Below are positions 16,047 through 25,030 of a DNA stretch of 40,010 nt, one piece after another. The DNA is taken from contig JACFNL010000021.1 in the NCBI GenBank assembly GCA_019454875.1, forward strand, positions 1 through 40,010. The letters run 5' to 3'. Each line of letters starts with the position of its first letter. Position 1 is the stretch's first letter. A model generated the notes under the pieces. It ran no database searches. It saw only the letters and a program-made list of their open reading frames with translations, and was not told where the DNA came from. This DNA comes from Candidatus Cloacimonadota bacterium (GTDB lineage: Bacteria > Muiribacteriota > UBA6191). A program made the position numbers and the translations under genes.

Positions 16047-17258
16047 ATGATGCGATATGTACTGTTTGTATACGCCATGATGGGGGTTTTTACGGGGATG
16101 TCCCTGTTCGCCAATGATGCCAGTTTTTGGTATCGTATGGCACAACGGTATGAAAAATCGGGTGACACAGCATTGGAAGAGCTCAGTTTGAAAAAGGTTC
16201 TGGAGTTTGAGCCTGAGAATCTACCGGCCCAGCAAAGATTAAGAAGTATTGAGGTATTGAAGCAAAGAGATGGTAAATCCTCCATTCAGGACCTTTTGCG
16301 GCAGATGGAAACTACCTTGCAGACGGATGTGAGTTCCAATCAGGATTTACAAGCCATTGAAGACATTGAGTTGCAGCAGGATGTATCCAAGAAGATTGCC
16401 GGATATGAAGAGAGGCTGAAACAGACTGGACTAACGGATGTTCAAAAACAAAGGCTTAGAGAAATTCTGGCCCGTCTGTATTTTGATTTAGGAATTCAGG
16501 AGGCTTCCGCAGTTCGCCTTAAAGAGTCCATCGATGCTTTTGAACGGTCGATTTTTAATGATCCTGCATTTCAGCTTAGTCATTATGAACTAGGTTATTT
16601 ATATTTTCGTATCCGGGAGCTAGATAAGGGAATTCAAAGTCTGGAATCATTTATTCAATTGCAGTCCGATGGGGTTTTGGCCCAAAGTGTCAGGGAAACT
16701 CTCTTGGTTCAGTATATAAAGATTGCCAGAAAGCACTTTTTTCGCAAGGACTTTGACAGCTGTCTGCCTGTACTCAGAAAAATTATGGCTTTTGCACCTC
16801 AAAGCGCGGAGGCCCAGCAGGCCAGAGTATTTTTGATGGATCTGTATTATTATCAGGGAATGGACAATCTTAATCTTGGCAATTTTGAAGGTGCCAGCAA
16901 AGCATTTTATGAGGCTATGCAGACCATGCAGGCTTCTCCTGGGCTGGACAGTGTATTTTTTGCAAAATTGTCCAAAAATGCTGTGCAGCCATTTCTTAAG
17001 TATGGACAGCAGCTATTTCTTATGGACAAGGACTATGGCCTGGCCAGCACTTATTTTCAGGCAGTAACCTGGCTGGTTCCTGGCACACCTGAGAGTTTTC
17101 TGGCCCGTGAATATATGAAAGAAATCAATAAACTGAACGGGACCGTTACTAATCCTGTGGTTTATATGAGTAATCTGGTTGCAGAAGAATCCAAAAAATT
17201 TCTGGCTGATCTGGAAAGGGTCAGAAATGTCAGGCGCAATGAGGTTAACCAACAATGA
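16047..17258 (+). CDS. Exported TPR protein
   Basis: A 403-residue protein with an N-terminal signal-like segment (RYVLFVYAMMGVFTGMSLFA, residues 3-22). TPR-like repeats follow: WYRMAQRYEKSGDTALEELS, HYELGYLYFRIRELDKGIQS and ALEQ-type helices around LDLYYYQGMDNLNLGNFEGA. It is probably periplasmic or inner-membrane tethered and acts as a protein-protein scaffold. Comparable TPR proteins assist pilotin, pilus or secretin assembly, which would suit the pseudopilin and ATPase genes downstream, but that link is inference. The start lies 3 bases after the previous stop and the end overlaps the next gene by 4 bases (ATGA). Confidence 0.85.
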   Translation: MMRYVLFVYAMMGVFTGMSLFANDASFWYRMAQRYEKSGDTALEELSLKKVLEFEPENLPAQQRLRSIEVLKQRDGKSSIQDLLRQMETTLQTDVSSNQDLQAIEDIELQQDVSKKIAGYEERLKQTGLTDVQKQRLREILARLYFDLGIQEASAVRLKESIDAFERSIFNDPAFQLSHYELGYLYFRIRELDKGIQSLESFIQLQSDGVLAQSVRETLLVQYIKIARKHFFRKDFDSCLPVLRKIMAFAPQSAEAQQARVFLMDLYYYQGMDNLNLGNFEGASKAFYEAMQTMQASPGLDSVFFAKLSKNAVQPFLKYGQQLFLMDKDYGLASTYFQAVTWLVPGTPESFLAREYMKEINKLNGTVTNPVVYMSNLVAEESKKFLADLERVRNVRRNEVNQQ

Positions 17259-18214
17259 ATTCCAGGCAAATCGAAGAAGCATTTGAGAAGGAAGTCGAGT
17301 TCATCACCAAGAAGGTAAGCTTAGGGGAATTGTCCCAGGATGAGGGAGACTTTTTAATCAAGCAGGCACGGGCCAGAACCGATCGGGAGTTAGCCCGATT
17401 AAAGAGGCCGGGCAGACTTTTATATTATCTTCTGACAATGTGTCTTGGGATCAGTTTTGTAGTTTGTTTCTGGCTGTGCGTGAAAAAGACCGGGGTGACA
17501 TTTTATTGGCCCCTTTGGGGTCTTTTGGCCTGTACTCTGGGTTTTTTGGCGGTTTTACAGATTGAGATCAGGAGATTGGAGCACACCTTCTCCCAATTTT
17601 TTTCCAAAGCATGGTTTCATAAGGTTTTGCATGCTCCCCGCATTGATTTTGAATGGCAGAAGCAGTCGGCGGTTCAGATTCATTTGCATATTAAAAATGA
17701 ACATAATCTGTATGCAGGTCTGAGAGATGAGGAAATCTGTGAACTGCGCTCGCGCATTCTTGATTGTGTGCATGAGGTTTTTGATAATGGGGATGGCATC
17801 ATTGAATCCGTGGGTGAAGATTCTTTTGTGATTGATTTTTTGGCCAAAGATGGAAGTGATTCAGTGCATAAGGCCTTAAAATCTGTGGATGCCCTTTTTG
17901 CCACCCTGCGCTCTAGAGACGGAGAATGGTATTCCAAATCTGTAAGAATGGCTGCCGGGGTGGTTTCAGGTATTTTCTGGGTTGGGACCATGGGTCATGG
18001 TCATAAGGTTTTTAGGGTTTTGGGCCGTAGAAGAACCGTAGCCTCTGCTTTGGCAAATGCGGCTGGATGGGAAGAAATCTACCTCGATGAAGACACGGCA
18101 GCCGATTCTGAAAAATGGATTTATGTTCATGGTTCCGAACCGATTTTTTTAAGGGATTCCAAGGAACTGATCAAGGTCTGCCGGTTGAGTGGCTGGAAGG
18201 ATAGTCAGGAATGA
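17255..18214 (+). CDS. Membrane protein with degenerate class III nucleotidyl-cyclase-like domain
   Basis: A 319-residue protein. A charged N-terminal helix is followed by two transmembrane segments (about 50-72 and 78-98). A cytoplasmic domain (about 125-295) follows the class III adenylate/guanylate cyclase pattern: a first strand at AVQIHLHIK, then GIIESVGEDSFVIDF, RMAAGVVSGIFWVGTMGHG and KVFRVLGRRRTVASALANAA. The first metal Asp (FADI in active enzymes) and the Asn and Arg of the N-x-A-A-R element are not conserved, while the second acidic site (GED) remains. It is therefore probably a pseudo-cyclase with a binding or regulatory role. ATGA overlaps occur at both ends. The fold assignment is by pattern only. 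Confidence 0.65.
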   Translation: MNSRQIEEAFEKEVEFITKKVSLGELSQDEGDFLIKQARARTDRELARLKRPGRLLYYLLTMCLGISFVVCFWLCVKKTGVTFYWPLWGLLACTLGFLAVLQIEIRRLEHTFSQFFSKAWFHKVLHAPRIDFEWQKQSAVQIHLHIKNEHNLYAGLRDEEICELRSRILDCVHEVFDNGDGIIESVGEDSFVIDFLAKDGSDSVHKALKSVDALFATLRSRDGEWYSKSVRMAAGVVSGIFWVGTMGHGHKVFRVLGRRRTVASALANAAGWEEIYLDEDTAADSEKWIYVHGSEPIFLRDSKELIKVCRLSGWKDSQE

Positions 18215-20103
18215 TGGAATTGAATGAGTCCGAACAGTATGAATTGTTTTATGAGCTGGCCCGCAGTTTATCCCACCCACTCAGGGAAGTAAGAATCTCG
18301 GCTGTCTCGGCCATATCCAGAATTGCCAATCGTCGCTGCACCAACACTCTTCTGGATAAACTTGAGCTTGAGAAGGATACCTTCATCAAAGCATCGTTAC
18401 TCAGAATTCTTGGAGATATTGGCACGGAAAATCTCGTAACTGAATTAGGCCGTTATTTGAGTCATCCTGAGCCACGAATCCGGGCCAATGCCATTGAAAG
18501 TTTTACCAGAATCCGGGTTTCGGACAAAATGACCCTGGTCAAATATTTAAAACCCCTGATTCATGACGAGAACAACCGCGTGGCTTCTACAGCTCTAAAA
18601 GAGGTGATTGCTCTTGGAGAAACAGCTTGTCTTCCCTATCTGAAACTATTTTTGAAAGGTACAGATCCTTCCCGTAAGGCATCTGCAATCTGGGTAGTTG
18701 GGGAACTGGATTTGAAAGACTGTCTTGAGGATGTGATCTACGCTTTGTATTCGGAAAACTATCAGGTACACAGCATTGCTCACAGGGTACTTGGTAAAAA
18801 TCCTGAACAGGCAATTCCTATTCTTTTTGAGAATCTGGCTATGGGTGATTCTGTAGTCAAGGTGTATACCTTTTTGTTCTTTGCTAAAAATTTGAAAGCT
18901 GTGGATGAGAAACAAAAAGAACTTCTATTGTCCATGCTGGAAGTGGAAGAAAGTTATATTGCTTCCTTCATTTTGAAGATTCTGTTTCAGCTAAGGCTTG
19001 AAGAGGGTTTTGAGCTTTTAAAAATGAATCTGGCATCCCAGGATCTGAATCTGAGAAAGGTTGCGGTGGAAGGCATGACTCATTATCTGGGCCGCCCCGA
19101 TATTTATCCAGTGCTTCTGAAGGCCACCCGGGACGAAAAGGAATCCAGATTACTTGGAATTCTGGTTCATTATTTCTCACACTTTCCAGATGCTCAGTCT
19201 GTGGAGATGTTAAAGGATTATTTAGGACATGAAGACCGCAGGGTGAGAGCCAATGCCATTGAAGTTCTTGGTCAGATAGGTGATGAAAGGGTCAAGCAGA
19301 TCCTGATGCCATTTCTTGAAGATTCCAACAACAGGATTTTGGCCAATGCAGCCATTGCTCTGTTTCGCCTTGGAGAGAAAAAAGTTCTACAGAAATTAAA
19401 AGACTCTATGGCATCCAAGGATGATGCTGTCAGGGTTTCCGCATCCTATGCCATGGGACAGATTCAGTCCAGAGAACTGGCAGATGTCCTTTTGGAAGGT
19501 CTTCTGGATGATGTAAAAAAAGTCCGGGAAAATGTGTTAAAAGGGTTGATGAAGGAGGACAAAGAAGGGTTTTCCCGCCTGATTTCTTCTCTGCGTAGCA
19601 CAACCGGGATTAATGCCAGAAAGGCTTTGGCTGAAGTGACATTAAGTACTACCGTGGATCCGTCTGTGCCAGTGGTCAGTGAGGCATTGGCAGCATATGC
19701 GGAACAGGTCAATGTTTTTGAAATCCCTGAGTCATTGGAACCTCAGGAAGTGGATAAACTGGAATCTTTGCTTTTTGCTGAGGAAAGTTCTCTTAGAATC
19801 TATGCTACTTTTGTGCTTGGCGAGAAACAAATCCAGAAGGCATTGCCAAAACTCATCTGTTTGTTATACGAAAGAGATGATGAGATCGTGGCAGAAACCC
19901 TGATGGCCCTTAAAAAATTGAAGATGAGGGAATCGCTGGTATTTTTGCGGGACATATACTCCAGGCTCTCTGGTGAAAATATGCGCCTTTGTGCTTCCAT
20001 TATGCAGGAACTGGCTGAAGGTACCCTAAAGAGGCAGGATTTCCCAGCAAACCTGAGTCTTGCCCACAATCAGGCCCTCGAATCCCATGCAAGACCTGCT
20101 TGA
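18211..20103 (+). CDS. HEAT-repeat protein
   Basis: A 630-residue protein made almost wholly of HEAT repeats, with the usual D/E-R-V-R-x-x-A-x-x-x-L/I-G core. Clear examples are HPEPRIRANAIESFTRI, HEDRRVRANAIEVLGQIGD, DSNNRILANAAIALFRLGE and KDDAVRVSASYAMGQIQS. No signal peptide or membrane helix is present, so it is likely cytoplasmic. Such solenoids bind protein partners; here it may link the cyclase-like membrane protein to the pilus/secretion ATPase, which is inference from gene order. The start overlaps the previous stop (ATGATGG) and the end overlaps the prepilin-peptidase/pseudopilin gene. Confidence 0.9.
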   Translation: MMELNESEQYELFYELARSLSHPLREVRISAVSAISRIANRRCTNTLLDKLELEKDTFIKASLLRILGDIGTENLVTELGRYLSHPEPRIRANAIESFTRIRVSDKMTLVKYLKPLIHDENNRVASTALKEVIALGETACLPYLKLFLKGTDPSRKASAIWVVGELDLKDCLEDVIYALYSENYQVHSIAHRVLGKNPEQAIPILFENLAMGDSVVKVYTFLFFAKNLKAVDEKQKELLLSMLEVEESYIASFILKILFQLRLEEGFELLKMNLASQDLNLRKVAVEGMTHYLGRPDIYPVLLKATRDEKESRLLGILVHYFSHFPDAQSVEMLKDYLGHEDRRVRANAIEVLGQIGDERVKQILMPFLEDSNNRILANAAIALFRLGEKKVLQKLKDSMASKDDAVRVSASYAMGQIQSRELADVLLEGLLDDVKKVRENVLKGLMKEDKEGFSRLISSLRSTTGINARKALAEVTLSTTVDPSVPVVSEALAAYAEQVNVFEIPESLEPQEVDKLESLLFAEESSLRIYATFVLGEKQIQKALPKLICLLYERDDEIVAETLMALKKLKMRESLVFLRDIYSRLSGENMRLCASIMQELAEGTLKRQDFPANLSLAHNQALESHARPA

Positions 20104-21112
20104 GCCCCTCTGGTTACTTCCCCCTGTGTGGCAGTGGCTGATTTCCGCCGTATTGGCTGGAATGTGGGCTTCTTTTCTTAACATGGCAATCTGGAGGATC
20201 CCAAGGGGAGAGTCGATTGTATGGCCTGGTTCACATTGCCCAATCTGCAATCACTCTCTTGGTCTTCGTGATTTGATCCCGATATTTAGTTACCTTCTTT
20301 TAAGGGGCCGTTGTGGATATTGTCTCACCAGATTTGGCCCCAGATACTTTTTGATTGAACTTTGTCTTGTCAGTCTGGTAAGCCTCTATTACTATATTCT
20401 GGGCTGGAGCAGACCTTTTGTGGGAGTCTGTCTCATAACCTGGCTGATTATGCTCATATCTGGAATCCTTTTGCAAAGACGAATTGATGCTGGAATTCTG
20501 AAATTGAAACAGGGTTCCGGGGGATTTACCTTCATTGAAATTATGCTGACCATGATCATTGTGGCGGCTGTGATTATTCCTTTTGGCAATATTTTTATCT
20601 CCAGTTATGGCAGGGCCATCAAAAATAAGGATTATTTCATGGGTTGGAATCTGGTGGAATCCAAGCTTGAAGAATTAAAGCTGGTTCCTTTTAATAAACT
20701 GGAGTCTGACTATGATTTGTATATAAAAACGGATCGTAAGGATGACAACATTTTTGTAGATGAACGATTGAGTGTTTATTCTGAAATGCGTGAAGATGAA
20801 GAGATTTTTTATCAGAAGTTCTCTGATGTTTATACTACGGAAAATCAGCTCCCAGAAGTGCCTCACAAAAAGTTTGTCAGAGCCTACGAAAAACAGTATG
20901 GTCTACCGTTTGAATTCCATTCCCGTGACTACCGTTATTTAAGGCGGGTTGTTAAGGTTGAACCGGTTAAAATTGAGAGAAATCCCAAATTTTTTAATAA
21001 GGATGAATATGGGGAGTTGCCTCCCTCTCTAGTAAAGGTGACAGTTATAGTGACAATTGATTCTCCTACCTTGAATCGTAAACTGGAAGCCTCGATATAC
21101 AGGGCAAGATGA
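20087..21112 (+). CDS. Fusion of prepilin-peptidase N-terminal domain with a pseudopilin
   Basis: A 341-residue continuous frame. The N-terminal ~130 residues match the A24 prepilin peptidase N-domain: SFLNMAIWRIPRGESI, then the two cysteine pairs CPICN and CGYC around RDLIPIFSYLLLRGR. The catalytic domain is cut short: where the first active-site Asp is expected the sequence reads SGILLQRRID, and no GxGD motif follows. The frame then enters a classic class III leader, GSGGFTFIEIMLTMIIV, with predicted cleavage before Phe (codon 20525) and Glu5, followed by a GspI-like pseudopilin body. An in-frame TTG at 20504 could start the pseudopilin alone with a 7-residue leader. The upstream start is ATG 20087 or TTG 20060. 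The next gene overlaps by 4 bases. Confidence 0.85.
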   Translation: MQDLLEPLWLLPPVWQWLISAVLAGMWASFLNMAIWRIPRGESIVWPGSHCPICNHSLGLRDLIPIFSYLLLRGRCGYCLTRFGPRYFLIELCLVSLVSLYYYILGWSRPFVGVCLITWLIMLISGILLQRRIDAGILKLKQGSGGFTFIEIMLTMIIVAAVIIPFGNIFISSYGRAIKNKDYFMGWNLVESKLEELKLVPFNKLESDYDLYIKTDRKDDNIFVDERLSVYSEMREDEEIFYQKFSDVYTTENQLPEVPHKKFVRAYEKQYGLPFEFHSRDYRYLRRVVKVEPVKIERNPKFFNKDEYGELPPSLVKVTVIVTIDSPTLNRKLEASIYRAR

Positions 21113-21747
21113 AACTTAGGGAAAAAGGGTTTACTTTAGCCGAGATGATGATTGTGGTCGTGATTCTGATCATGGTCATGGGTGTGACTTATTCGTTTTA
21201 TATGAATATGACAAGGGTCTATGCCAAGGGCTCGGAGCATGTACTGAAGATTCTTGATGCTCAGATCCCCTTGGAGATCATGTGCCATGAGCTTCGTTCT
21301 GCGGTCAGGATTGTAGAGTTAAAACCTGATTTGATTGTGTTTGACAAGTATTATGAGCCAACTGGGAATGAATCGGATCCGGTCAAAGATTTAAACAGTG
21401 TAAAACATAAAACCGTGCATTTTCGGGTCCGTAAGGATGATGAGGGTTATTATCATCTGGAGCGCAAAGAAGAGAGAGATTTTTTTGAACCATTGCAGCC
21501 AGCATTTTCAGCCAAGGAGTTAAACCCCAATGTATTCAGGGGCTGGAAAATGGTCCGTGGCAAGCTCACAGAGTACAACTCCTTTAAATGGAATTCTGAG
21601 GATATTCCTATGCTGGAAATCCGCCTGCACTTTACCTTAAAGGACAATCAGGAAGTAGATTTTTATCGCAGGGTATTTCTGCCTGTTCCATTTGCTGGTC
21701 TTCCAAGAATTTCTGCCCCAGAAGATGTTTTTGGGGATTCGGACTAG
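21109..21747 (+). CDS. Pseudopilin, GspJ-like
   Basis: A 212-residue protein with a type IV prepilin leader MKLREKG followed by FTLAEMMIVVVILIMVMGVT: cleavage is expected after Gly7, with N-methylation of Phe and Glu at +5. The hydrophobic helix is about 20 residues. The globular part (VLKILDAQIPLEIMCHELRS, then strands) resembles type II secretion minor pseudopilin GspJ, which caps the pseudopilus tip with GspI and GspK. Together with the preceding fusion it gives two pseudopilins in series. The ATG overlaps the previous stop (ATGA). Confidence 0.85.
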   Translation: MKLREKGFTLAEMMIVVVILIMVMGVTYSFYMNMTRVYAKGSEHVLKILDAQIPLEIMCHELRSAVRIVELKPDLIVFDKYYEPTGNESDPVKDLNSVKHKTVHFRVRKDDEGYYHLERKEERDFFEPLQPAFSAKELNPNVFRGWKMVRGKLTEYNSFKWNSEDIPMLEIRLHFTLKDNQEVDFYRRVFLPVPFAGLPRISAPEDVFGDSD

Positions 21748-21880
21748 ATTCGTACACATTCTCATTCTCATTTCCAGTTTTTGTAGAACTGCTGTATTCA
21801 AGCAGATTTTGTGGATATTCTCCTTGTAAATGGCTTGTGAACTAACTCCGATGCCGCATCTAAGCAAGGAGAAATGTCAG

Positions 21881-23593
21881 ATGAGTGAAACAGGAGAACC
21901 GATTGATAAGTCCAAGATGCGCATTGGCGACATTTTGGTTTATCGCGGCAAAGTTACCCAGCAGCAGATGTCTGAAGCGTTTCGACTTCAGAAGGAAACC
22001 GGGCTGCGTCTTGGGGAACAACTCATTGCCATGGAGCTTGTTACAGAAGATGACATGCTTGAATGTCTCTGCTGGCAAAAGGATGTTGATTTTACCTCTT
22101 TGGTGGGAGTGGATGTATCGCCTCAGGCCTATTCCTGTCTCACGGAAGATTATATTGAGCAGAATCTGGTTTTACCTTTAGATGTTGGTGGCGGGGTTTT
22201 GACCATTGCCCACAATGACCCTATTAATCTTCAGTTTGTTATTGATGAAACAGCGCATAAGGCCAATTTAAAAATTAAGGCCTATATTGCTACAGAGCAG
22301 GGCATTCGAGATGCAATTCAGAAACACAAGGAAAAAATGCGTGAGTTCGCGCCCCTTGTGGATGCACTTAAAATGGAGTCCCCTGATCGGGCCAATCCAC
22401 TGACGGACAAGATATGGGATCTTGAGGATGCTTCAACTCCAATGGTTTCGTTTACACACATGATCATCCGCACGGCTCTGAACCGCAAGGCTACAGACAT
22501 TTACATTGAATTTGTCGAGGACAGACTTAAGGTAAGGTTTCGTGTTGATGGTGAGGTTCAGAACCTATTAAAGTTTCCCGCTGATTTTGACAAACACAAG
22601 GAAAAAATTATTGCCAGGATCAAGATGATGGCCAACCTTGATGTTTCAGAGCGCAGGGTTCCCCAGGATGGAAAATTCAGGGCAGAACTGAAACGAAAAT
22701 TTATGGATTGCCGTGTCAATATTTTACCCACAGTAGAGGGGGAAAAAGCAGTAATTCGAATTCTTGCAAAAGACCGACTGAATGTGTCTTTAGATAAAAC
22801 AGGAATGTCAAACTACTCACTTAAGGTATTGACTGGGCTTTTGGCAAAACCTTATGGATTGATTCTGGTCACTGGCCCTACAGGTTCTGGAAAAACTACT
22901 ACTCTTTATGCTGCCCTGCAACATGTATGGAGCCCCAAAAAATCTGTAGTAACTGTGGAAGATCCTGTGGAATATGAGGTTCCTGACTATTCCCAGATAC
23001 AGGTGAATACGGATGTGGGAATGAGTTTTGCCTCCATTCTAAGAGCCGTATTGCGGCAGGCACCGGATGTGATTCTGATTGGTGAGATTCGTGATGGAGA
23101 AACAGCAAAAATTGCTTGTGAGGCGGCTATGACAGGCCATTTGGTGCTGTCTACCCTGCATGCGAATGATTCATCAAGTTCTGTGATGCGCCTTACGGAA
23201 ATCGGGGTGGATAACTTTTTAGTGGCTTCCGTACTTCTAGGGGCAATTGCCCAGAGGCTTACCAGAAAACTTTGTGCCAAATGCAAGATAAAAATGGCTC
23301 TGACACCGGAGCTGGTGGATTTTGCAGCCCGTTACAAGATGAAGACCCAGTTTGTATACCAGCACAAAGGTTGTCCGGCCTGCACAGGACAGGGTTATGT
23401 AGGCCGAATGGGGATTCACGAGATATTGGTGAACAGTCCTCAGATAAGCGAAGTGATTACCCGTAAGGGCAGTCCCTTTGACATTGTGGCTGAGGCAAGG
23501 AAAAAGGGCTTTATTACTCTGAAGGAAGATGCCCTGTTAAAGGTGTTTCAAGGTTTGACAGATATGGATCAGGTAGCGAAATCCGCTGGCTAG
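21881..23593 (+). CDS. GspE/PilB-family secretion or pilus assembly ATPase
   Basis: A 570-residue hexameric assembly ATPase that would power pseudopilus or pilus polymerisation from the cytoplasm. The N-terminal MshEN-type domain begins RIGDILVYRGKVTQQQMSEA. The ATPase core has GPTGSGKTTTLYAAL (Walker A, about 332), VTVEDPVEY (Asp box), VILIGEIRDGETAKIACEAA (Walker B) and TGHLVLSTLHAND (His box). The tetracysteine zinc site CAKCK ... CPAC is typical of GspE. ATG 21881 is chosen over 21830 because AAGGAG lies 9 bases upstream and the domain starts just after. A 133-base gap separates it from the pseudopilin gene. No GspF/PilC or secretin gene is in the window. Confidence 0.95.
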   Translation: MSETGEPIDKSKMRIGDILVYRGKVTQQQMSEAFRLQKETGLRLGEQLIAMELVTEDDMLECLCWQKDVDFTSLVGVDVSPQAYSCLTEDYIEQNLVLPLDVGGGVLTIAHNDPINLQFVIDETAHKANLKIKAYIATEQGIRDAIQKHKEKMREFAPLVDALKMESPDRANPLTDKIWDLEDASTPMVSFTHMIIRTALNRKATDIYIEFVEDRLKVRFRVDGEVQNLLKFPADFDKHKEKIIARIKMMANLDVSERRVPQDGKFRAELKRKFMDCRVNILPTVEGEKAVIRILAKDRLNVSLDKTGMSNYSLKVLTGLLAKPYGLILVTGPTGSGKTTTLYAALQHVWSPKKSVVTVEDPVEYEVPDYSQIQVNTDVGMSFASILRAVLRQAPDVILIGEIRDGETAKIACEAAMTGHLVLSTLHANDSSSSVMRLTEIGVDNFLVASVLLGAIAQRLTRKLCAKCKIKMALTPELVDFAARYKMKTQFVYQHKGCPACTGQGYVGRMGIHEILVNSPQISEVITRKGSPFDIVAEARKKGFITLKEDALLKVFQGLTDMDQVAKSAG

Positions 23594-23622
23594 GCAATGG
23601 AATGATTAAAGGAGAAACTGCC

Positions 23623-25023
23623 ATGAAATTGTGCAAGGCTTTCAGAATATTTGCGATTAGTGCCTTGTTGCAGGCAACGGTTGGTGCATCGGAACCATGG
23701 CCGGAAAAGCGAAGCGGTGGCTACAGCTATGGCGGCCCCAAGGTTAGAGACAGTCAGGGACATAGAGACAATCCTTTTTATGCATCACAGCGAACGGTTG
23801 TCGAACAGCATCACATTCCGCCATATGGTGAGGTAGATCGAAATCCCTGGGCTGATGAAGAAGTGGCCATCATGCGTACGAGCATGACAAACTACGATAC
23901 GATCAAAACCTGTTATGACCGCAAGGGCAACCTGATATCCATTCATGCCTGGGATAGAAGAACAGGGCAGGACAGGCCCGTAAACCTGACAGTTCTGGCC
24001 AATCCTATTGTCAAAGATGAGATCGAAAGCAGTGTTGCCAGGCTAAGGGTGGTTTATAACAATTATGGTGAGGTTGTCTCCAAACAGGCCTGGAACAAAA
24101 TCACTGGAGAAAAAGTGGAGGTACCCAAAACGGTGCCCTTCACCAACTATATTGACGAGGACAAATACTGGGCCTGGGTGGAGAGACAAAAACTGTATGA
24201 GCGCTCCTATACTGATATGTATGTGGATCGGGGAGCAGTTCGAACCAAAAGGATGAAGTCTCTGATGCGTTACAATAATCCTTTTGGGGTACCCCATGAG
24301 GTTGAGGTATACGAGGAGAGGCCAATTATTGAAAGGCATTATGATGAATCCATGCTCAGAAATGATGGCTGGATTGCCATGTGGAATGCCAGCCTTGGTG
24401 GCAGTATCTCAGGTGTGGTTGCCAATGTTCGTAATTCGTCTGGATTTAGGGATGCCTCTGGAAGCCATCTTGAAGTAGGGGCAGATATTGAAGCCTTTAA
24501 TCGTCGCTTTGATATTATCTATACCAGTTTAAGCCAGTCTTCAACTACAGTGGGTGCCTCAAGTTTTAATGGCAGAAATTTTGCGACAGGTTCTGCCTTT
24601 GATTTTGACATGCAGGGTGTGGATATTGTCTATCGCAGGCCCTTTATTCGCTCTGACAGGGGAGATTTTGGAATTAACTGGCTGTTTTCTCTTAAGGCGG
24701 CTGAGGTGGATGCCTCCTTAAGAAACGGGGCTCAGAAGAGCAGCATGTCAGGCACTCTTGCTTTGCCCATGGTTGGTTTTGAAATGGTTCGTAATGTCAG
24801 TGACCATCTGGATCTTTTTGGTCATGTACGCATGTTTTCTTTATCCGATGTGGAGACTACTGAGTATCAGTTGGGTGGTAAATACTACTTTCATCCAGAA
24901 CGGGTGGATGACTGGAGGGCATCGGTTGGTTATAAGGGTCTTACTCTGAATGCTGAAGATAAAAATGACAGATTGGAACTGGATTTTAAGGGCGTACGAT
25001 TTGCCTTGGAGAGATCCTTCTGA
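23623..25023 (+). CDS. Exported protein with probable outer-membrane beta-barrel
   Basis: A 466-residue protein with a signal peptide (FRIFAISALLQATVGAS). The first half is polar and rich in Arg, Asp and Tyr, with two copies of a short unit (TCYDRKGNLISIHAWDRRTG against VVYNNYGEVVSKQAWNKITG). From about residue 250 amphipathic strands alternate (VGADIEAFNRRFDIIYTSLS and later FGINWLFSLKAAEVDASLR), ending with RFALERSF, a terminal aromatic typical of BAM-inserted barrels. ATG 23623 is chosen over 23602 because AAAGGAG precedes it. It lies 29 bases after the ATPase and is probably cotranscribed. Its place at the end of the secretion/pilus cluster suggests an outer-membrane component, but it is not a recognisable secretin. 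Confidence 0.75.
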   Translation: MKLCKAFRIFAISALLQATVGASEPWPEKRSGGYSYGGPKVRDSQGHRDNPFYASQRTVVEQHHIPPYGEVDRNPWADEEVAIMRTSMTNYDTIKTCYDRKGNLISIHAWDRRTGQDRPVNLTVLANPIVKDEIESSVARLRVVYNNYGEVVSKQAWNKITGEKVEVPKTVPFTNYIDEDKYWAWVERQKLYERSYTDMYVDRGAVRTKRMKSLMRYNNPFGVPHEVEVYEERPIIERHYDESMLRNDGWIAMWNASLGGSISGVVANVRNSSGFRDASGSHLEVGADIEAFNRRFDIIYTSLSQSSTTVGASSFNGRNFATGSAFDFDMQGVDIVYRRPFIRSDRGDFGINWLFSLKAAEVDASLRNGAQKSSMSGTLALPMVGFEMVRNVSDHLDLFGHVRMFSLSDVETTEYQLGGKYYFHPERVDDWRASVGYKGLTLNAEDKNDRLELDFKGVRFALERSF

Positions 25024-25030
25024 TTGGGAA

